Notes under the pieces: generated by a model
The model's input: only the letters and a program-made list of their open reading frames with translations
Told to the model about the DNA's origin: nothing
The model's database searches: none
Part shown: one piece after another, positions 11,505-23,281 of the stretch
How positions within the stretch are numbered: the first letter of the stretch is position 1
How the letters are laid out: each line of letters opens with the position of its first letter
Assembly: GCA_039105265.1 (NCBI GenBank)
Contig: JAPFFF010000001.1
Location: forward strand, 4,340,001-4,404,000
Reading direction: 5' to 3'
Length of the DNA stretch: 64,000 nucleotides
DNA from: Tritrichomonas musculus
Lineage: Eukaryota > Parabasalia > Tritrichomonadida > Tritrichomonadidae
Program-made: the position numbers and the translations under genes

Positions 11505-11720
11505 ATCAATATTATCTCGTTTGGTTTATTCTAATTATATTAGTAGATACTTTTAAATCATCATTTGGCCTATCTTGAATTACTTGAAAATAAGAATCTC
11601 CATTAATCATCGATTGTCCTTAATCAAATCATAAAAGTAATATTTATATATAAACATTATTATATTATTTATATATAAAATAAAACTTTGAATTTATTCA
11701 TTACTTAAAGCAAAAAAAAG
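11505..11720 (-). pseudogene. inverted truncated copy of the 4236-4577 gene fragment
   Basis: On the minus strand an ATG at 11614-11616 opens about 31 codons (MINGDSYFQVIQDR...) that match the start of the ORF at 4347, then a stop. The upstream ~100 bp are also shared. It sits next to the right end of the MITE at 11090-11455. Unknown family. Confidence 0.45.
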
Positions 11721-12904
11721 CAAACAATGAGATAAAAATGACCATTCAATTAGTTGAACCTCCTCTGATAATCAGAGTCTGATTACTTATCAGAACGGTC
11801 ACATTCTAAAAATAATTTTGATCTCATTTTTATTGTCAATGTGTTGTTTTGCAAAAAGTATATAAAAAGATGAAAATCTGAATTTTACTAATAATTGAAT
11901 CAATTTTTTAAAAAAATCGTGTTTTTATTTTTCATTTTGTAAATAAGTTGTCATGTAATATATTTGTTTATCAATTTGTAAAAAGATTGCTCCGAAATAT
12001 ATATAAATATTTAAATGTAGGTAGATATACCATGCGCAGCTTATATTAACCTTCTATAATAGAGAATCAAAAGTGGCGGTTTAAATATCGATTATCCAAA
12101 TAAAAAGCCGGCCTAACACTGGCCTTCAGATTATCTGGATCATATAGGTCTACCTATTTTTAAAATAATTAAATTTTTTTTCAAATATGTTTATAACATT
12201 AAAATTAAAATTATCAATAAAATTGAGTAAAAAGGTGAGAAAAATGGAATAGGTGGAATGATTATTAAGTTTTGATGATTCCTTTCGTATTTATCATATA
12301 TATTACGAATGTAGACAATTCTTGAATCAATGTCTTCTCCATCCCATGTTTGAAAATGCAAAACTTCAGAAGATTTTATTATTGAATGATTAACCAAGTT
12401 TTGATGTGAATTCCTTTGAAATGAGCAAATCGGTAAGTGTTTTATGCTAATAAAAGAAAAAAGAAATCTTGCACAAATCTGATAAAAAATGTTCAAAATG
12501 AAGTTAATAAAGTCAATTGAAAATTTTTATAAGATTTGTGAAAGAATTTGAATTCAAAATAATCTTCATCAAAAAAATATTTATCTTCTTTAAGTAGCTT
12601 ATATATTAATGATGAAGGTAATTGCATTATACAAAATAAAATATGGAAAATTAATTTGCAAAATGCTGGCTACCTCTGTTTACTATGGTTAACAAATCAA
12701 AATAAATATTCATTAGTAAAAAACTCAGAAATTGCAAAATCGGAATATTTTATGAAAGTATCTAAACTCATTTAAGCTTCACAAAAATATTGGTTGAATA
12801 TATGGAATTGTTTTAGAGAAATAGATCAAAGTCTTAGAATTATTTGACGATATTTTTTTCTATAGAACTTCTTCAAAATTTGAAAAGAAAGGACAAAAGA
12901 AGTA
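11721..12904. other. gene-free stretch upstream of the V-ATPase E gene
   Basis: Contains a perfect 15-bp palindrome CTCTGATAATCAGAG at 11762-11776 and AT-rich DNA. A minus-strand frame at 12191-12496 (101 residues, hydrophobic C-terminal end) has no recognisable family and I do not call it a gene, although residues in its middle (EVLHFQTWDGEDIDSRIVYI) look less random than the rest and could be a decayed gene scrap. Confidence 0.35.
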
Positions 12905-13528
12905 ATGACTGATAAAGGAAATCAAAAAGCAGAAATTTTTGCTCTTTACCTTGCTCGTCTCCGTGCTGAAGAAATTGAACTCGAAGCAAGAGAGCAATTT
13001 AACCAAGACTTCCAAAAAATTATTGATCAATCGTATGCAAAACTTAATAATGATTTAGAACTCTCGAAAAACGAAATTCAAAGAAATGCCAAAATTGATT
13101 ATTCCGTTACAAAAAACGAACAACGTATTAAGAAATTGGATGCTCAACAAAAAATTATTTCTGAAGCTCAAGAAGGTGCTCGAAAGAAACTCAGAGAGCT
13201 TCATGACTCTTCATCATACAAGAAAATTCTCGGAAAATTAATCTACCAAGGCGCTCAAACTTTATCAGAAAAAAACATCCGAGTTTCAGTACTTAAAAGT
13301 GATATCGATTTAGCAAAACATTGTATAGATGCTTATAAAGATGAATTTTCAGAGCTCGATTGTACTGCTACAGTAGATGAAGAACATTGCTTAGATGATA
13401 AATTGATTGGTGGTTGCATGCTAATTAATGAAGCAGAAACAATAAGAGTTGATAACTCCTTTGAAGGAAGACTTCAACTCGCAACAGAAGGATGCTTACC
13501 CAAAATAGCTGAATATCTCAATTCTTAA
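12905..13528 (+). CDS. V-type proton ATPase subunit E
   Basis: A 207-residue protein of the V-ATPase E (Vma4) family. This subunit forms, with subunit G, the peripheral stalks that hold the catalytic A3B3 head of the proton pump on acidic vesicles. Seen: a long charged, helical N-terminal half (residues 1 to about 105, glutamate/lysine/glutamine-rich) and the conserved C-terminal head with GGCMLINEAETIRVDNSFEG, matching the family pattern of a GG, then N, then VDN followed by a basic residue in RLQL. Slightly shorter than the usual ~226 residues. The start is the only in-frame ATG at the head of the helical region. One of two clear host genes in the repeat-rich left half. Confidence 0.9.
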   Translation: MTDKGNQKAEIFALYLARLRAEEIELEAREQFNQDFQKIIDQSYAKLNNDLELSKNEIQRNAKIDYSVTKNEQRIKKLDAQQKIISEAQEGARKKLRELHDSSSYKKILGKLIYQGAQTLSEKNIRVSVLKSDIDLAKHCIDAYKDEFSELDCTATVDEEHCLDDKLIGGCMLINEAETIRVDNSFEGRLQLATEGCLPKIAEYLNS

Positions 13529-14986
13529 TCAAAGATAAAAATTAATTAATAAAGCAATTATATTCATAATATTATTATATCTATTTCATATTTATTATAA
13601 CATGTGTAGGCCATCCAAGACTTTTTCTTGTTATTTTATATTTAAATATATTTTTTAAAACGATCTCCCTTTAGGGAGACCTTTCAATGTAAAACGATCA
13701 GGCCAAATTATTGGCCTAAAGGTTAAATAGATAATTATGATTTATAAGATTATCTTCTATGTTTTATTTAGACAATTATATTATTTCGTTTATGTCAATA
13801 ACTATGTAAGTCATTTGATATATCAATTAAAGGTTAGACAATAATAACAAAAAAGTATATTCAAATTCAATTTTAAAACTTTTTTTCATAATAAAATAAA
13901 TGGATTATCAGATTGTTCACACATGCTTAATAAGTTTTATTTGATGTTTTTAATAGAAATTAAAATGAATTATAATAAGTTTTTTGATAATTATTATAAT
14001 TATAATAAATATATTATATATGAAATAACAAGAAATTAAATTTTAATTAAAATATATCTAATTGTATTAATTCAAATTTTCAATTTTTTTTTTTTTTCAT
14101 AACAAGATAGCCGCTTTTTGAGCTACGCTCAAAAAGTGTCTTTATCAAATTTATAAATAAAGTAAATTTTTTTTCGCCAACAGGTATTCCAATTGGAATA
14201 ACAATTGAATGAATATTTGAATGGATATATCAGAAAAACTGAGAAGACTTGCAACTTGAACGATTGTGATTAAAAGATCGAAATAATTATTTTAATAAGA
14301 TAATCAATTTTGATCTTTAGATAATATTGATAAGAAAACTTGATTCAGAAATCGCATGTGAATCAGGAAAGTTTAACGAAAGATTATAAAATAAGGATTT
14401 ATAGCTGGCATCTGGGAAATTAGTTTTTTATCTAAAAAAAATATATTTTCTTTTATGATTCAATCAATTTATCAATCATCCAAAATTACAATAATATTAG
14501 TATAAATTATTTTTTTATATAATTATGAAATCAATATCTCCTTTTCGTATCATTATAAAAATATTTTAAAAAATGAATAAATTGAAAAATTTAATTGAAA
14601 ATTTGAATTGACCAAAAATAATAATACAAAAATTCAATCTTCAAATAAACTCATAAAAGATAAAATATGAAAAATAAAGTAATTTATAAAAAGGAATGAA
14701 ATAATGAAGAGAAAATCGTGTCTATAATTTTGTGAGAAATATAAAATTTTTAAAACACTTTTATTTTTATATTGAAATTTTTTTTCTCATAATCAACGGA
14801 ATATATCTGAGCAAACCATATATTTTAACCACAAATATAAAATATTATAAGCCAATTAGCCTTTTTTAATATTTTTCAATACTTTACAAATGGACAACCG
14901 CTCTATTTATTTTTAATTATATAATAGAATTGAATTAATAAAATGCATATATTTCTAAATAAAATTATATTCAATAAAATATTTTA
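13529..14986. other. intergenic stretch with three stem-loops
   Basis: Two hairpins follow the V-ATPase gene, each introduced by AAAACGATC: TCTCCC/GGGAGA at 13664-13679 and AGGCCAA/TTGGCCT at 13700-13717. A third, perfect 10-bp stem (CTTTTTGAGC, loop TAC, GCTCAAAAAG) lies at 14114-14136. They could be fragments of MITEs or transcript-end structures; function unknown. No genes seen in the rest. Confidence 0.5.
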
Positions 14987-15926
14987 CAGCTCGGAATTAC
15001 TACTGCAGGCCCATTCAATTTTTTTTCTTCTTATGACTGCGATTTGGGATTTTGCTCAAAATTGTCAAATTAAAAATTTTTGATATATAAAAATTTTGAA
15101 AAATTTTGCTTTCATTAAAATTTTGAGAAATTATAACAAAAAATTCAAAATGCTAACAAAAGCATTCAAAAATAATAAAATAATATAAATAAAGTATTCA
15201 GAAAAATTAAAATAATATAAATAAAATATTCAAAAAATATATTTCTAAATAGAAAATTTCAGATTAGAATTCAAAATAAATTTATTTTTTCTGTATAATT
15301 ATTTTTTGATTCTATTTAATTCTTAGTATTGAAAATACAAATTTTCAATTTGCTTTAAATCAGTAAAAAAGTATGAATTAACTTAATGATAATGTGAACA
15401 TTAAAAAAATAATAGAAAGTCATAATAAATAAAATTTAATATTATATTGAATATTATATTCACCATAATATTAATCAATAACCTCTTTTAAGGCAAAAAA
15501 TAGGTCAATAATAATTGAATTCTTATTACTGTAAACCGCTAACTGCAGTAATAACGGCTGCTTTTTCACCTATTTATGGTAAATTTGAATTGAATACCTT
15601 ATTACTGTTAACCGCTAACTGCAGTAATGGAAACTTTTTGGCCTTTTTAAAGTCAAATATTTTTGACCTTCAGATCGTTTATATTTGTATAACAATGAAT
15701 GATAATTAAATCGAACTTTTTGAGAATAATATTTTTATAAATGAATAAATCCAAGTTTTATTTTATCATAATTAAGAGAATGATACGATTTTCAACTAAA
15801 GAACACAATTGAAAAAAATATTAAAATTTTAAATTTATAAATTTTTAAAAATTTTTGAAAATTTTCAAATTGCTCTTTTATTTGCTTATTACTGTAAAAT
15901 AACGCAACAGTAATAATTCCGAGCTG
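14987..15926. mobile_element. 940-bp TA-flanked MITE with internal repeats
   Basis: Ends CAGCTCGGAATTACTACTG (left) and, in complement, CAGCTCGGAATTATTACTG (right): 19 bp with one mismatch, TA at 14985-14986 and 15927-15928. Inside, a direct repeat (TTATTACTG, then T or nothing, AACCGCTAACTGCAGTAAT) occurs at about 15524 and 15600 and is itself an imperfect palindrome. The 64-residue frame spanning those repeats is not considered a gene. Confidence 0.8.
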
Positions 15927-16608
15927 TAAAATATTTAATATACAATATAATAAAATTTTATAATATATAATAAATAATTAATCATGATAATTAAAAGAGA
16001 TAAAAAAATATTTTATATTAAATTAATACAATTTTTGTGAGAATTATTTTATTGAAAAAACTATTGATTACAATTATTTTGTTTTTAGAATTACCCACGT
16101 GATTCAAATATTTTTTAGTAATATATGGAATATTCAATTTATTGATGCATATTAAAATATATGTAAGTATATAATAATTTAAAAATATGTCATTTTTAAA
16201 TTATTATTTATATATTAAACTATATATTTATGTATTTAAATCAATATTATTGATATTATAAAATATGAATTGAATGTAAATTAATATTTTCAAAACATCC
16301 TATATGTATTAATAAAGATGCCATTGATCTAATTAAATCTGGACTAAGCAATTATAAAAAATTGAATACAATATGTTTATTTAATATAACAAATTACATA
16401 ATATATAATATTCATATTTCAAATAAAAACAATGTGTTTCTTTTTTAAAAATTGAATATTCATTAGCAAACAATATAATAAAAATATGCAGATTTACTTT
16501 ATTTATAATAGAAATAAATATATAAATATATATCTAAATCCAAAAACAGTTTATTTCAGCTGTAGGACCATTTTTGCTCTGATCAATGTTCCATGTATTT
16601 TTATAATG
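15927..16608. other. gene-free AT-rich stretch
   Basis: Nothing beyond AT-rich sequence that I can support. Confidence 0.5.
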
Positions 16609-16902
16609 GAGAATTTAAAAATGAAATAACTCAATCCATAAAATTATTTATCATATTATTTTTATATACATAGAAACTATGTAAGCCAAATTAAATAATC
16701 TAGGTCTCAAACTAGTAAATAATATATTACATGCATTAAAACATCAAAGATTTTTGCAAACAATCATCATTTTTCATTATTTGATATAAATTTTTGATAT
16801 TTGAGGCCTAGATATTCTAAACTATCTATTAAATAATATGTGTGCCAAAAATGAAAATCACCTAAAATCTTTACATTGAGTTATTTCATTTTTAAATTTT
16901 CA
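16609..16902. mobile_element. fold-back MITE, about 290 bp
   Basis: GAATTTAAAAATGAAATAAC plus TCAAT at the left (16611-16635) is matched in complement by 16875-16901. A second inner inverted pair (AATCTAGGTCTCAAA near 16698 against TTTGAGGCCTAGATA near 16801) shows the two halves fold on each other. Non-coding. Confidence 0.65.
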
Positions 16903-16969
16903 ATTAAAATTTGAATTAAAACGATAATATTCAAGTCAAATATTAATCGTTCAATTTATATTAGTAAAC

Positions 16970-17990
16970 GGGGAAAGGTCCCCCTTGAAATAAACCTTCG
17001 AAAGGTCACCCCAAAATATTAACCCGACCACAAATTTTTTTTTTGGGTCACTACCCAAAAAAAAAATGAAGAGTTCACGTTTGACCCTTTTATTTCTAGT
17101 GTATTTTTTGGATTATTTTTTATAAAATCATGTTCTATAATTAATTTTTTATTGATTCATGTATTTTTTTAAAGTGAATTTTGATTTTAGAAAACAAAAT
17201 TTTATGATATGACTTGTTATATGAAATATTTCAAATTTTATTTAGAAAAGAATTTTTTATTTGAAAATCAAGTAATAGTTTGTCAAAACAGGATAATCTT
17301 TTAAAATCTGAAATAGTTATTAATATATCTTAATATTGTATTCAAACATGAAATAAAAGAACCAAATGCCAAAATTTTTTAATTATATAAGTGATTAGTA
17401 ACATTAATTAATAGTGAAATAAACTAAAATGCATAGTATAAATGTTGAAAAAAAGATAAAAAATATAAAACAAGTAAATGAATAGTTAATATTATTTAAA
17501 ATTTGTAGATTTCAAAGCTTAATATAAAAAAATATTACATAACTTAAATTTATGTATTATTTCTCTTTTCATAAGTTATCTAAACAATAAATTAAATGAC
17601 AATGAAAATCAGAAAAAAATACGATACAAATAAAAATCAATTAACTTTCAAGAAAAAAGGTTTTCTGATATTAAAAATTGTAATTAAATAGAATGATAGA
17701 GAAAATAGTTTCAAAAAACAATTTTTGAGAAAAATATCAGATGCATTATTCTAATGAAATAAAAATTTTTATTAAAAAGGATTAAAAAGCTTGTATATTT
17801 TTTAATAAACCTTTTTTTATATAAATATTTATTCCACATTTTGAGATAAATGAATTTTAAAAATTAAGGGTCAAAAACCGCTTTGGGTAGGCGGTAATTT
17901 GCGACCCCTGGTCAAAATATACCTAAAATTTTTGACCCGATTGAAAATGGGTAAATCGGGTACTCCTTACAAGGTCTACCTTGAAAAATC
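16970..17990. mobile_element. candidate diverged element with GGTC/GACC-rich arms
   Basis: Both ends carry unusually GC-rich blocks for this region. Left: GGTCCCCCTTGAAA, AACCCGACC, GGGTCACTACCCAAA, TTTGACCCTTTTAT. Right (complement): CTACCCAAAGCGG, TTTGACCCTTAAT, ACCCGATT. Order and motifs correspond as diverged inverted arms of about 130 bp. The exact ends are not resolved. Confidence 0.45.
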
Positions 17991-18133
17991 CAAATCATCA
18001 AAGATAAATTAAATAATAGCATTTTATTTTCAATAAAAAATAATTTGGGCAAAAAATGGTCATTTTGAATTTTTTGATTTAATAAATGGTGGAACCTTAT
18101 TTTAAAATATATTCCCTATTCATATAATATATA

Positions 18134-18742
18134 TTAAAAGGGAACTCGTAATCGCCCGTGACGGTTTAGGTCAATATTGACCTTGTATCGTACCATAGAA
18201 AAATAATAAACGAATATTTTTTAATAGTCTAAAATCGATATTATTATGAGCCTTGGCTTATAAACAAGAAAGGACAAATATTTTATATGCTAATAAAAGT
18301 TCTATTGATTACTTTATACAAAGAAAATCAAAATTTGATTCTAAATATTATATGAATATTTAATATTGTGTAAATAAATGCACAATCCAAAGGCATAAAA
18401 ATAAATATGAAACTGTATTACTCAAAATTAATTAATTATCTTTTAACTTTAAAAGAATATTATTTCCAATATCAATGATATTGGCGGAAAGTTGGAATTT
18501 ACGTAATTATATACATCAAAATAATAAAATGATGGTGTTAAAAATATTTGCGCTTTCTTGTTTATATGCGAATGCTCATAATAATATCGATTTTAGACTA
18601 TAGAAAAATATTCGGTTTATATTTTTTTTGCAAAATTGCAAAAAAGTTCCAGACTTTTTTTTCTATGGTACGATACAAGGTCAATATTGACCTAAACCGC
18701 CACGCAATTACGATTACTGGTGATTACGATTTCCCATTTTAA
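18134..18742. mobile_element. fold-back element with TIRs of about 140 bp or more
   Basis: The left arm (GGGAACTCGTAATCGC at 18140, then the GGTTTAGGTCAATATTGACC block, then CTAAAATCGATATTATTATG) is repeated in complement at 18550-18737 almost base for base, apart from a ~35-bp insertion in the right arm around TTGCAAAATTGCAA. The centre is about 280 bp. The 64-residue frame in the right arm is a by-product. The long, well-kept arms predict a strong hairpin. Confidence 0.85.
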
Positions 18743-19407
18743 GATAAAAATATTGAGTTTGATAGTTTATAATTAATTTTATAACCGCCGAAAATTGAAT
18801 CATTCCGTTTATTAATTCAACTTTTTGAATTCATTTTTCAAACTAAACTTTATCTTTGATGTTATGTTCAAACAAAATATATCATTTTATTGAGCATTAA
18901 AAGAAGAAATCAAATATTACAAAATAAAAAGTTAGAAAGGATCATGTATCGAAAAAACTTCAAAATAATTATTATATTAACTTTTCTGGACTAACTACAA
19001 AGTAGTTATAAATATTCATGTTTTATAATAGATAATGTATATGTATAAAATCAAATGGTATTAGTAGTTTGGAAGGACATCTCTTACGAAGAGAGATCTA
19101 TTGGTTTGTGAAGTCAAAAAAACTCGATGAATATTAAGTTTTTTGGTTTGCTTCAATGACCATTTTAAAGATTATCAAATGGATAAGAAAATTTATTAAA
19201 ATCACCAAATAAAACCTAAAATTCGAAGAGATATTGAAACTTTTTGGGGTCAAAAAAAGAGTGTCCCACTCATATTATAACTTGTTACTTTTACCAAGAA
19301 TTGTAAAAAAAGAAATTTCTTTTTTATTCTTGCCTATTCAATTGTTTATTTTATTTTGGAATCATGATAAATAGTGAAGAAACATATAAATATTATATTA
19401 AATTAAA
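18743..19407. other. intergenic, 3' of the importin gene
   Basis: AT-rich with a short GAAGAGAGATC patch near 19090; no gene or repeat pair supported. Confidence 0.5.
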
Positions 19408-22071
19408 TTACATAATACTTTTCATTTGTTTCTTCAATTTTTTTACAAATTTATATGAATCTAGATCTCCAATAAAATGAAATCTCTCTTCTGCGGCGTC
19501 TATTGGTTTCCGAATAACAATTTTATTTAATAGCATATCATTCGCTTTTGAACATTTTATAGTTATAGCTTGAACTAAATTTAAATAAGCATGCAGTAGT
19601 TCTTCTGTTTTATCACTATTATCAATACGATTAATATATGATGCAAATATTCTTAAATGTTCTAAATTTTTTTTTTCCTGAGCAAACATTTCTCGAGGAC
19701 TGCCCTCTGTTGGCTTTTGAATGAAAGCATTCACATAAGACAAATAGCAACCGCATAAAAATTCGTAGAATATATTTGCATAATCAATATCATATTGAGA
19801 ATTTAAATCTAAGATATTTATAACTGATTCAACGCATTCTATTAGAGATAAATATTCATCCCTTAAAACAATTGTATACTGAGGATCAATTTTTGTAAAT
19901 AAAGTTGATAAAGTTTTCAATATATAATAATGTGATTCTCTAAATTCTGGATGATCTCGGAGAATTTGTGATAATAAATGAAATAAATCTGGGACAGCAT
20001 CAAATATTCTGTTTGGAACGCTTTCAAGCATTTGCTGTAGTAAAACTGAAGCTGAAATGATGATTTGAAAAGAACAAGTTTTTAAAGATTTCGCAACATT
20101 ATCAACAAGAAACATCAATGTTCCTTGATCAATCATTTGATGAACATTCGGAATGAAACTTGCTATTGATTTTAATGCATCTTCATAGATTAATTTATTC
20201 GGATTTTGGATTAATGTCATTAAAGATTCAAAAGATCTTTTACAAACATCGTTGTTTGTAGCCATAATCATTCCCAAATTGCCTATAAATGAACATAATG
20301 TTTTTTGAATAACATAACGGATTTCTTCAGATTCAAAAAGTGATTTTGATTTAGATAACTTTTCTTCAGAATATGTGAAAAAAGAAGTGAGAAAGTCGAA
20401 AACATTTTTATCACTTTTAAGTGCCTTCGAGATGAGAAGGTTCATATTATCGGCTGTCTCTTCAAGAAGAATAGGATAAATGCAATGATTATAGTTCAGA
20501 TCATATAGGGACCAAAGATATTGAGAAAGGACCTGATAGTTATCATCAACGTAAAGAATTTGCTTTGGTATAAATGTTTCTGTCTTTTCGTCACAAATAG
20601 ATCCAATTATTCTTGCATAACACAATAAAATTGCCGGATGCTCATCTTTCTGTCTTAATTGATCTTTTTTAATTAATGTAAAAATATCAGCAAGCTTTGT
20701 AATATCTTCATAGAGATAAAATGTCTTTATTAATTTTTTAATGACAGTTAATGCAGTTATTCGAATTGAAATAAAACTTTCATTTTTTGCTTGTTCTGGC
20801 GTCAAATTTGCTTGATTTTCAAACGAAAGCAAAAAATTCCATAAAGAATCAATAAATATCAAAAATTGTTTCGAAAATGGAAATGTATTTGTTTTAATCG
20901 AAATTGATGATATAAAGCATAATCCAGAGAAAGGAGATGCGCCGTTTTCTACAATTGACTGAAAATTGGATAATATGATTTTGGAAACTTCAATTGGGGC
21001 GCATTTATAAAAGTTGGTAATTGTTGCTTGTGTTGTTAAAACGAGTGAATATGTAGGTGAGTTGAAATCTAGTATTTCAGGCAAGTTAACGTTTTTAAAG
21101 ACTTTATCAGCCATTTTTAGAATTGATTCTGCTGATTTAGCTGTAATTTCTTGATATGGGTCTTTTTTTTTATATTCAAAGTGAGCAATTTCCCCCCAGA
21201 AATAAAATAATGTTTCTATGTAAAATGGAGATTGTAGACAGCTAAAGCAATTTAAAGAATAATCAAAAATATCGCTTAAACAATTTTTAATTATATCATA
21301 ACCTTCAGTAATCATGCATTTCATTATTTGAAAAAGATATTGAAAAAGGTTGTTATCTGCTATTGGGAAAGAATATCGAAGAGATTTAATAATGAAGTTG
21401 AAAAAATCTGAATTGATAATATATGAAGGTATTTTTTGAAAACATTTTATTACGCATTGAGATGATAATAGGCGAATATCTGTACCAACAGTTATTTGAT
21501 CATTTGATTGATCTACTCCTATGAATTTGACACAACATTGGAAAAGTTGTATGAACTTGAATCTATACTGAGGATTTGTAAATAATAGATAATCTTTCCT
21601 TTCAAGAATTTCGTAGAATATTTTGAGGCTTGAAATTGCTCCATTGGGAAGATCGTCAATATTTGTTAAAATTAAGTCAAGTCCGTCAGTCCAATATTCT
21701 TTCAAAATCTGAAATAAAAGAGCATATAATTTAGCAGCTAAGTTTTTGATAACTATATTTTCATGGTTTAAACTGGTTATTATCATGGTTTTTAATGAAT
21801 TGCACAAAATCTGATTATTAGCTAAATTGTTTTGATTTTGATCTGAAGAACATGTTTGGAGCATTTGTGATACCAAAATAAGAGAAATTTGAATTACTGG
21901 AAGTTGAACGTTTGGGGTCAAAATAATATTTGACAAAAGAAGTAAAAATTGGGGAGGATTTTGCATCATTTGTCTAATTTTGTTTTCGGAATCTTTTCTG
22001 ATTAATTCGTTTTCCGAGTTTGCATTCAATAATACGAGAACTAAGTGATCAAAATCACTTTCATCATTCAT
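19408..22071 (-). CDS. importin-beta-like karyopherin
   Basis: An 887-residue all-helical protein. The N-terminus (residues ~10-60: ANSENELIRKDSENKIRQMM, then QFLLLLSNIIL and a TPNVQLPVIQ step) matches the importin-beta N-terminal domain pattern, in which helix one carries the element count, an aromatic/leucine run follows and the next helix begins with a conserved arrival at Q. The rest reads as repeated amphipathic helix pairs (HEAT repeats). Length fits importin-beta 1 (about 860-880). It would bind RanGTP and carry cargo through nuclear pores. Closest guess is the beta-1 type; transportin or another karyopherin cannot be excluded by eye. Minus strand, uninterrupted, first ATG in frame used. 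Confidence 0.7.
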   Translation of the reverse strand: MNDESDFDHLVLVLLNANSENELIRKDSENKIRQMMQNPPQFLLLLSNIILTPNVQLPVIQISLILVSQMLQTCSSDQNQNNLANNQILCNSLKTMIITSLNHENIVIKNLAAKLYALLFQILKEYWTDGLDLILTNIDDLPNGAISSLKIFYEILERKDYLLFTNPQYRFKFIQLFQCCVKFIGVDQSNDQITVGTDIRLLSSQCVIKCFQKIPSYIINSDFFNFIIKSLRYSFPIADNNLFQYLFQIMKCMITEGYDIIKNCLSDIFDYSLNCFSCLQSPFYIETLFYFWGEIAHFEYKKKDPYQEITAKSAESILKMADKVFKNVNLPEILDFNSPTYSLVLTTQATITNFYKCAPIEVSKIILSNFQSIVENGASPFSGLCFISSISIKTNTFPFSKQFLIFIDSLWNFLLSFENQANLTPEQAKNESFISIRITALTVIKKLIKTFYLYEDITKLADIFTLIKKDQLRQKDEHPAILLCYARIIGSICDEKTETFIPKQILYVDDNYQVLSQYLWSLYDLNYNHCIYPILLEETADNMNLLISKALKSDKNVFDFLTSFFTYSEEKLSKSKSLFESEEIRYVIQKTLCSFIGNLGMIMATNNDVCKRSFESLMTLIQNPNKLIYEDALKSIASFIPNVHQMIDQGTLMFLVDNVAKSLKTCSFQIIISASVLLQQMLESVPNRIFDAVPDLFHLLSQILRDHPEFRESHYYILKTLSTLFTKIDPQYTIVLRDEYLSLIECVESVINILDLNSQYDIDYANIFYEFLCGCYLSYVNAFIQKPTEGSPREMFAQEKKNLEHLRIFASYINRIDNSDKTEELLHAYLNLVQAITIKCSKANDMLLNKIVIRKPIDAAEERFHFIGDLDSYKFVKKLKKQMKSIM

Positions 22072-22302
22072 TCAATTTGTTTTTACAAAAGTCATATACA
22101 AATATAATTTAATTATATCTTAGTTTCTCAACCAATCTTTTAATTTTTTTGAATCTTTTTAATATATAATGTTTTTAAAAAAATGATATAATTTGATTTA
22201 ATGTTGACATACTTAAAAAAATATTGATATATTTTTTTAGTGATTTGAATAAAAAATTCAATGAGCTTTCACAAATATTTCAAAAATAATGATTTATTTC
22301 TA

Positions 22303-22823
22303 GGCTTTTATGTCCAAACGAGTTTGTATTCAAAAAGTATCCAATGGATGCTCATTTTTGTTCGTTATTTTTTGAGAGAATTTGAGGATACAAAATCGCC
22401 AAAATGGACACTTTAATTCAATCTTGGATACACCTTTCAATTTTCATTGATTATTTTGAATGTATATTTCGTTTGACCAATTATATCGCTCCAAATTTAC
22501 ATTGAATTTTATTTTTTATTTCAAATGTTGATCTTCTTGGTCAAAATCATTCTTAGTGAATTTGAAAAGTTTATAATTCATATTTGAGAGGTTTTTTAAA
22601 AATTAAGAATAGTATGTGTTTAAGACATTTATTATTGCTTTTTTTCTGATATTAATGAGTTAATTAAAGTAAAAATAAAGTATCCAATAAAATATTATTT
22701 GGATACTTCAACACAAATCTTTGAATAAAAAACTAAATAAAAAAGCAGTTTTATGTCCACAAAAAGTGACAGCTTTTTACAAAAAGTCGAAAATGGACAC
22801 TCAGTTCACTGGATACAAAAGCC
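22303..22823. mobile_element. 521-bp TA-flanked MITE
   Basis: GGCTTTTATGTCCA at the left and, in complement, GGCTTTTGTATCCA at the right, both following TA (22301-22302 and 22824-22825) in similar flanks (ATTTCTA / ATCTA). The interior carries further GTCCA/TGGAC motifs. Located just upstream of the importin start, so it may overlap that gene's 5' region. Confidence 0.7.
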
Positions 22824-22897
22824 TAGATTTATTTATACCAAAAAAAAAAAAATTTGTGATATGCTAAATATTCTCTGATGCAATTGTTCGCATTTAT

Positions 22898-22986
22898 TTG
22901 AGGCACTTACTCGCCATCATTCGAAGTACTTGATCGAATTCATTCGAGGCGCTTGAACCCATTCACTTCTCTGCAATGAAGTGAAT
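22898..22986. repeat. 23-bp degenerate tandem repeat plus hairpin
   Basis: Three units with consensus TTCGARGYRCTTGAnCnnATTCA lie at 22898-22919, 22920-22942 and 22943-22965. They run into a perfect 8-bp hairpin TTCACTTC/GAAGTGAA around 22962-22984. Confidence 0.6.
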
Positions 22987-23281
22987 TCATGAATTTTTTC
23001 ATAAGGCCAATGCTTTTGATTGTACTTTATAAAATCAATATTATTATTTCTATTCATCATTATAAATTTGTGAAATTGATTTTGTTTCTTTAGATTGTAA
23101 TTTGCTCAGAAATCTACATTTGATTTGAACTTGACTATGTGTTTTAAGAATTTTGACATGTACGTGTATCGAGACTCCGTTTTTATGTAAAACCTTATTA
23201 TCATCTCATCATCTTCTTTTGTGAATTCTGGCTTTGATATTTGCTGAATTTCTGAATTTGGAATAGGATCATATAATCCAT

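Noticed and set aside
12191-12496. 101-residue minus-strand ORF
   Set aside because: No recognisable domain, hydrophobic AT-driven tail and no support from context; kept only as a remark.
22898-22965. CRISPR-like array
   Set aside because: Units are only 23 bp, degenerate and directly adjacent without spacers, in a eukaryotic sequence.
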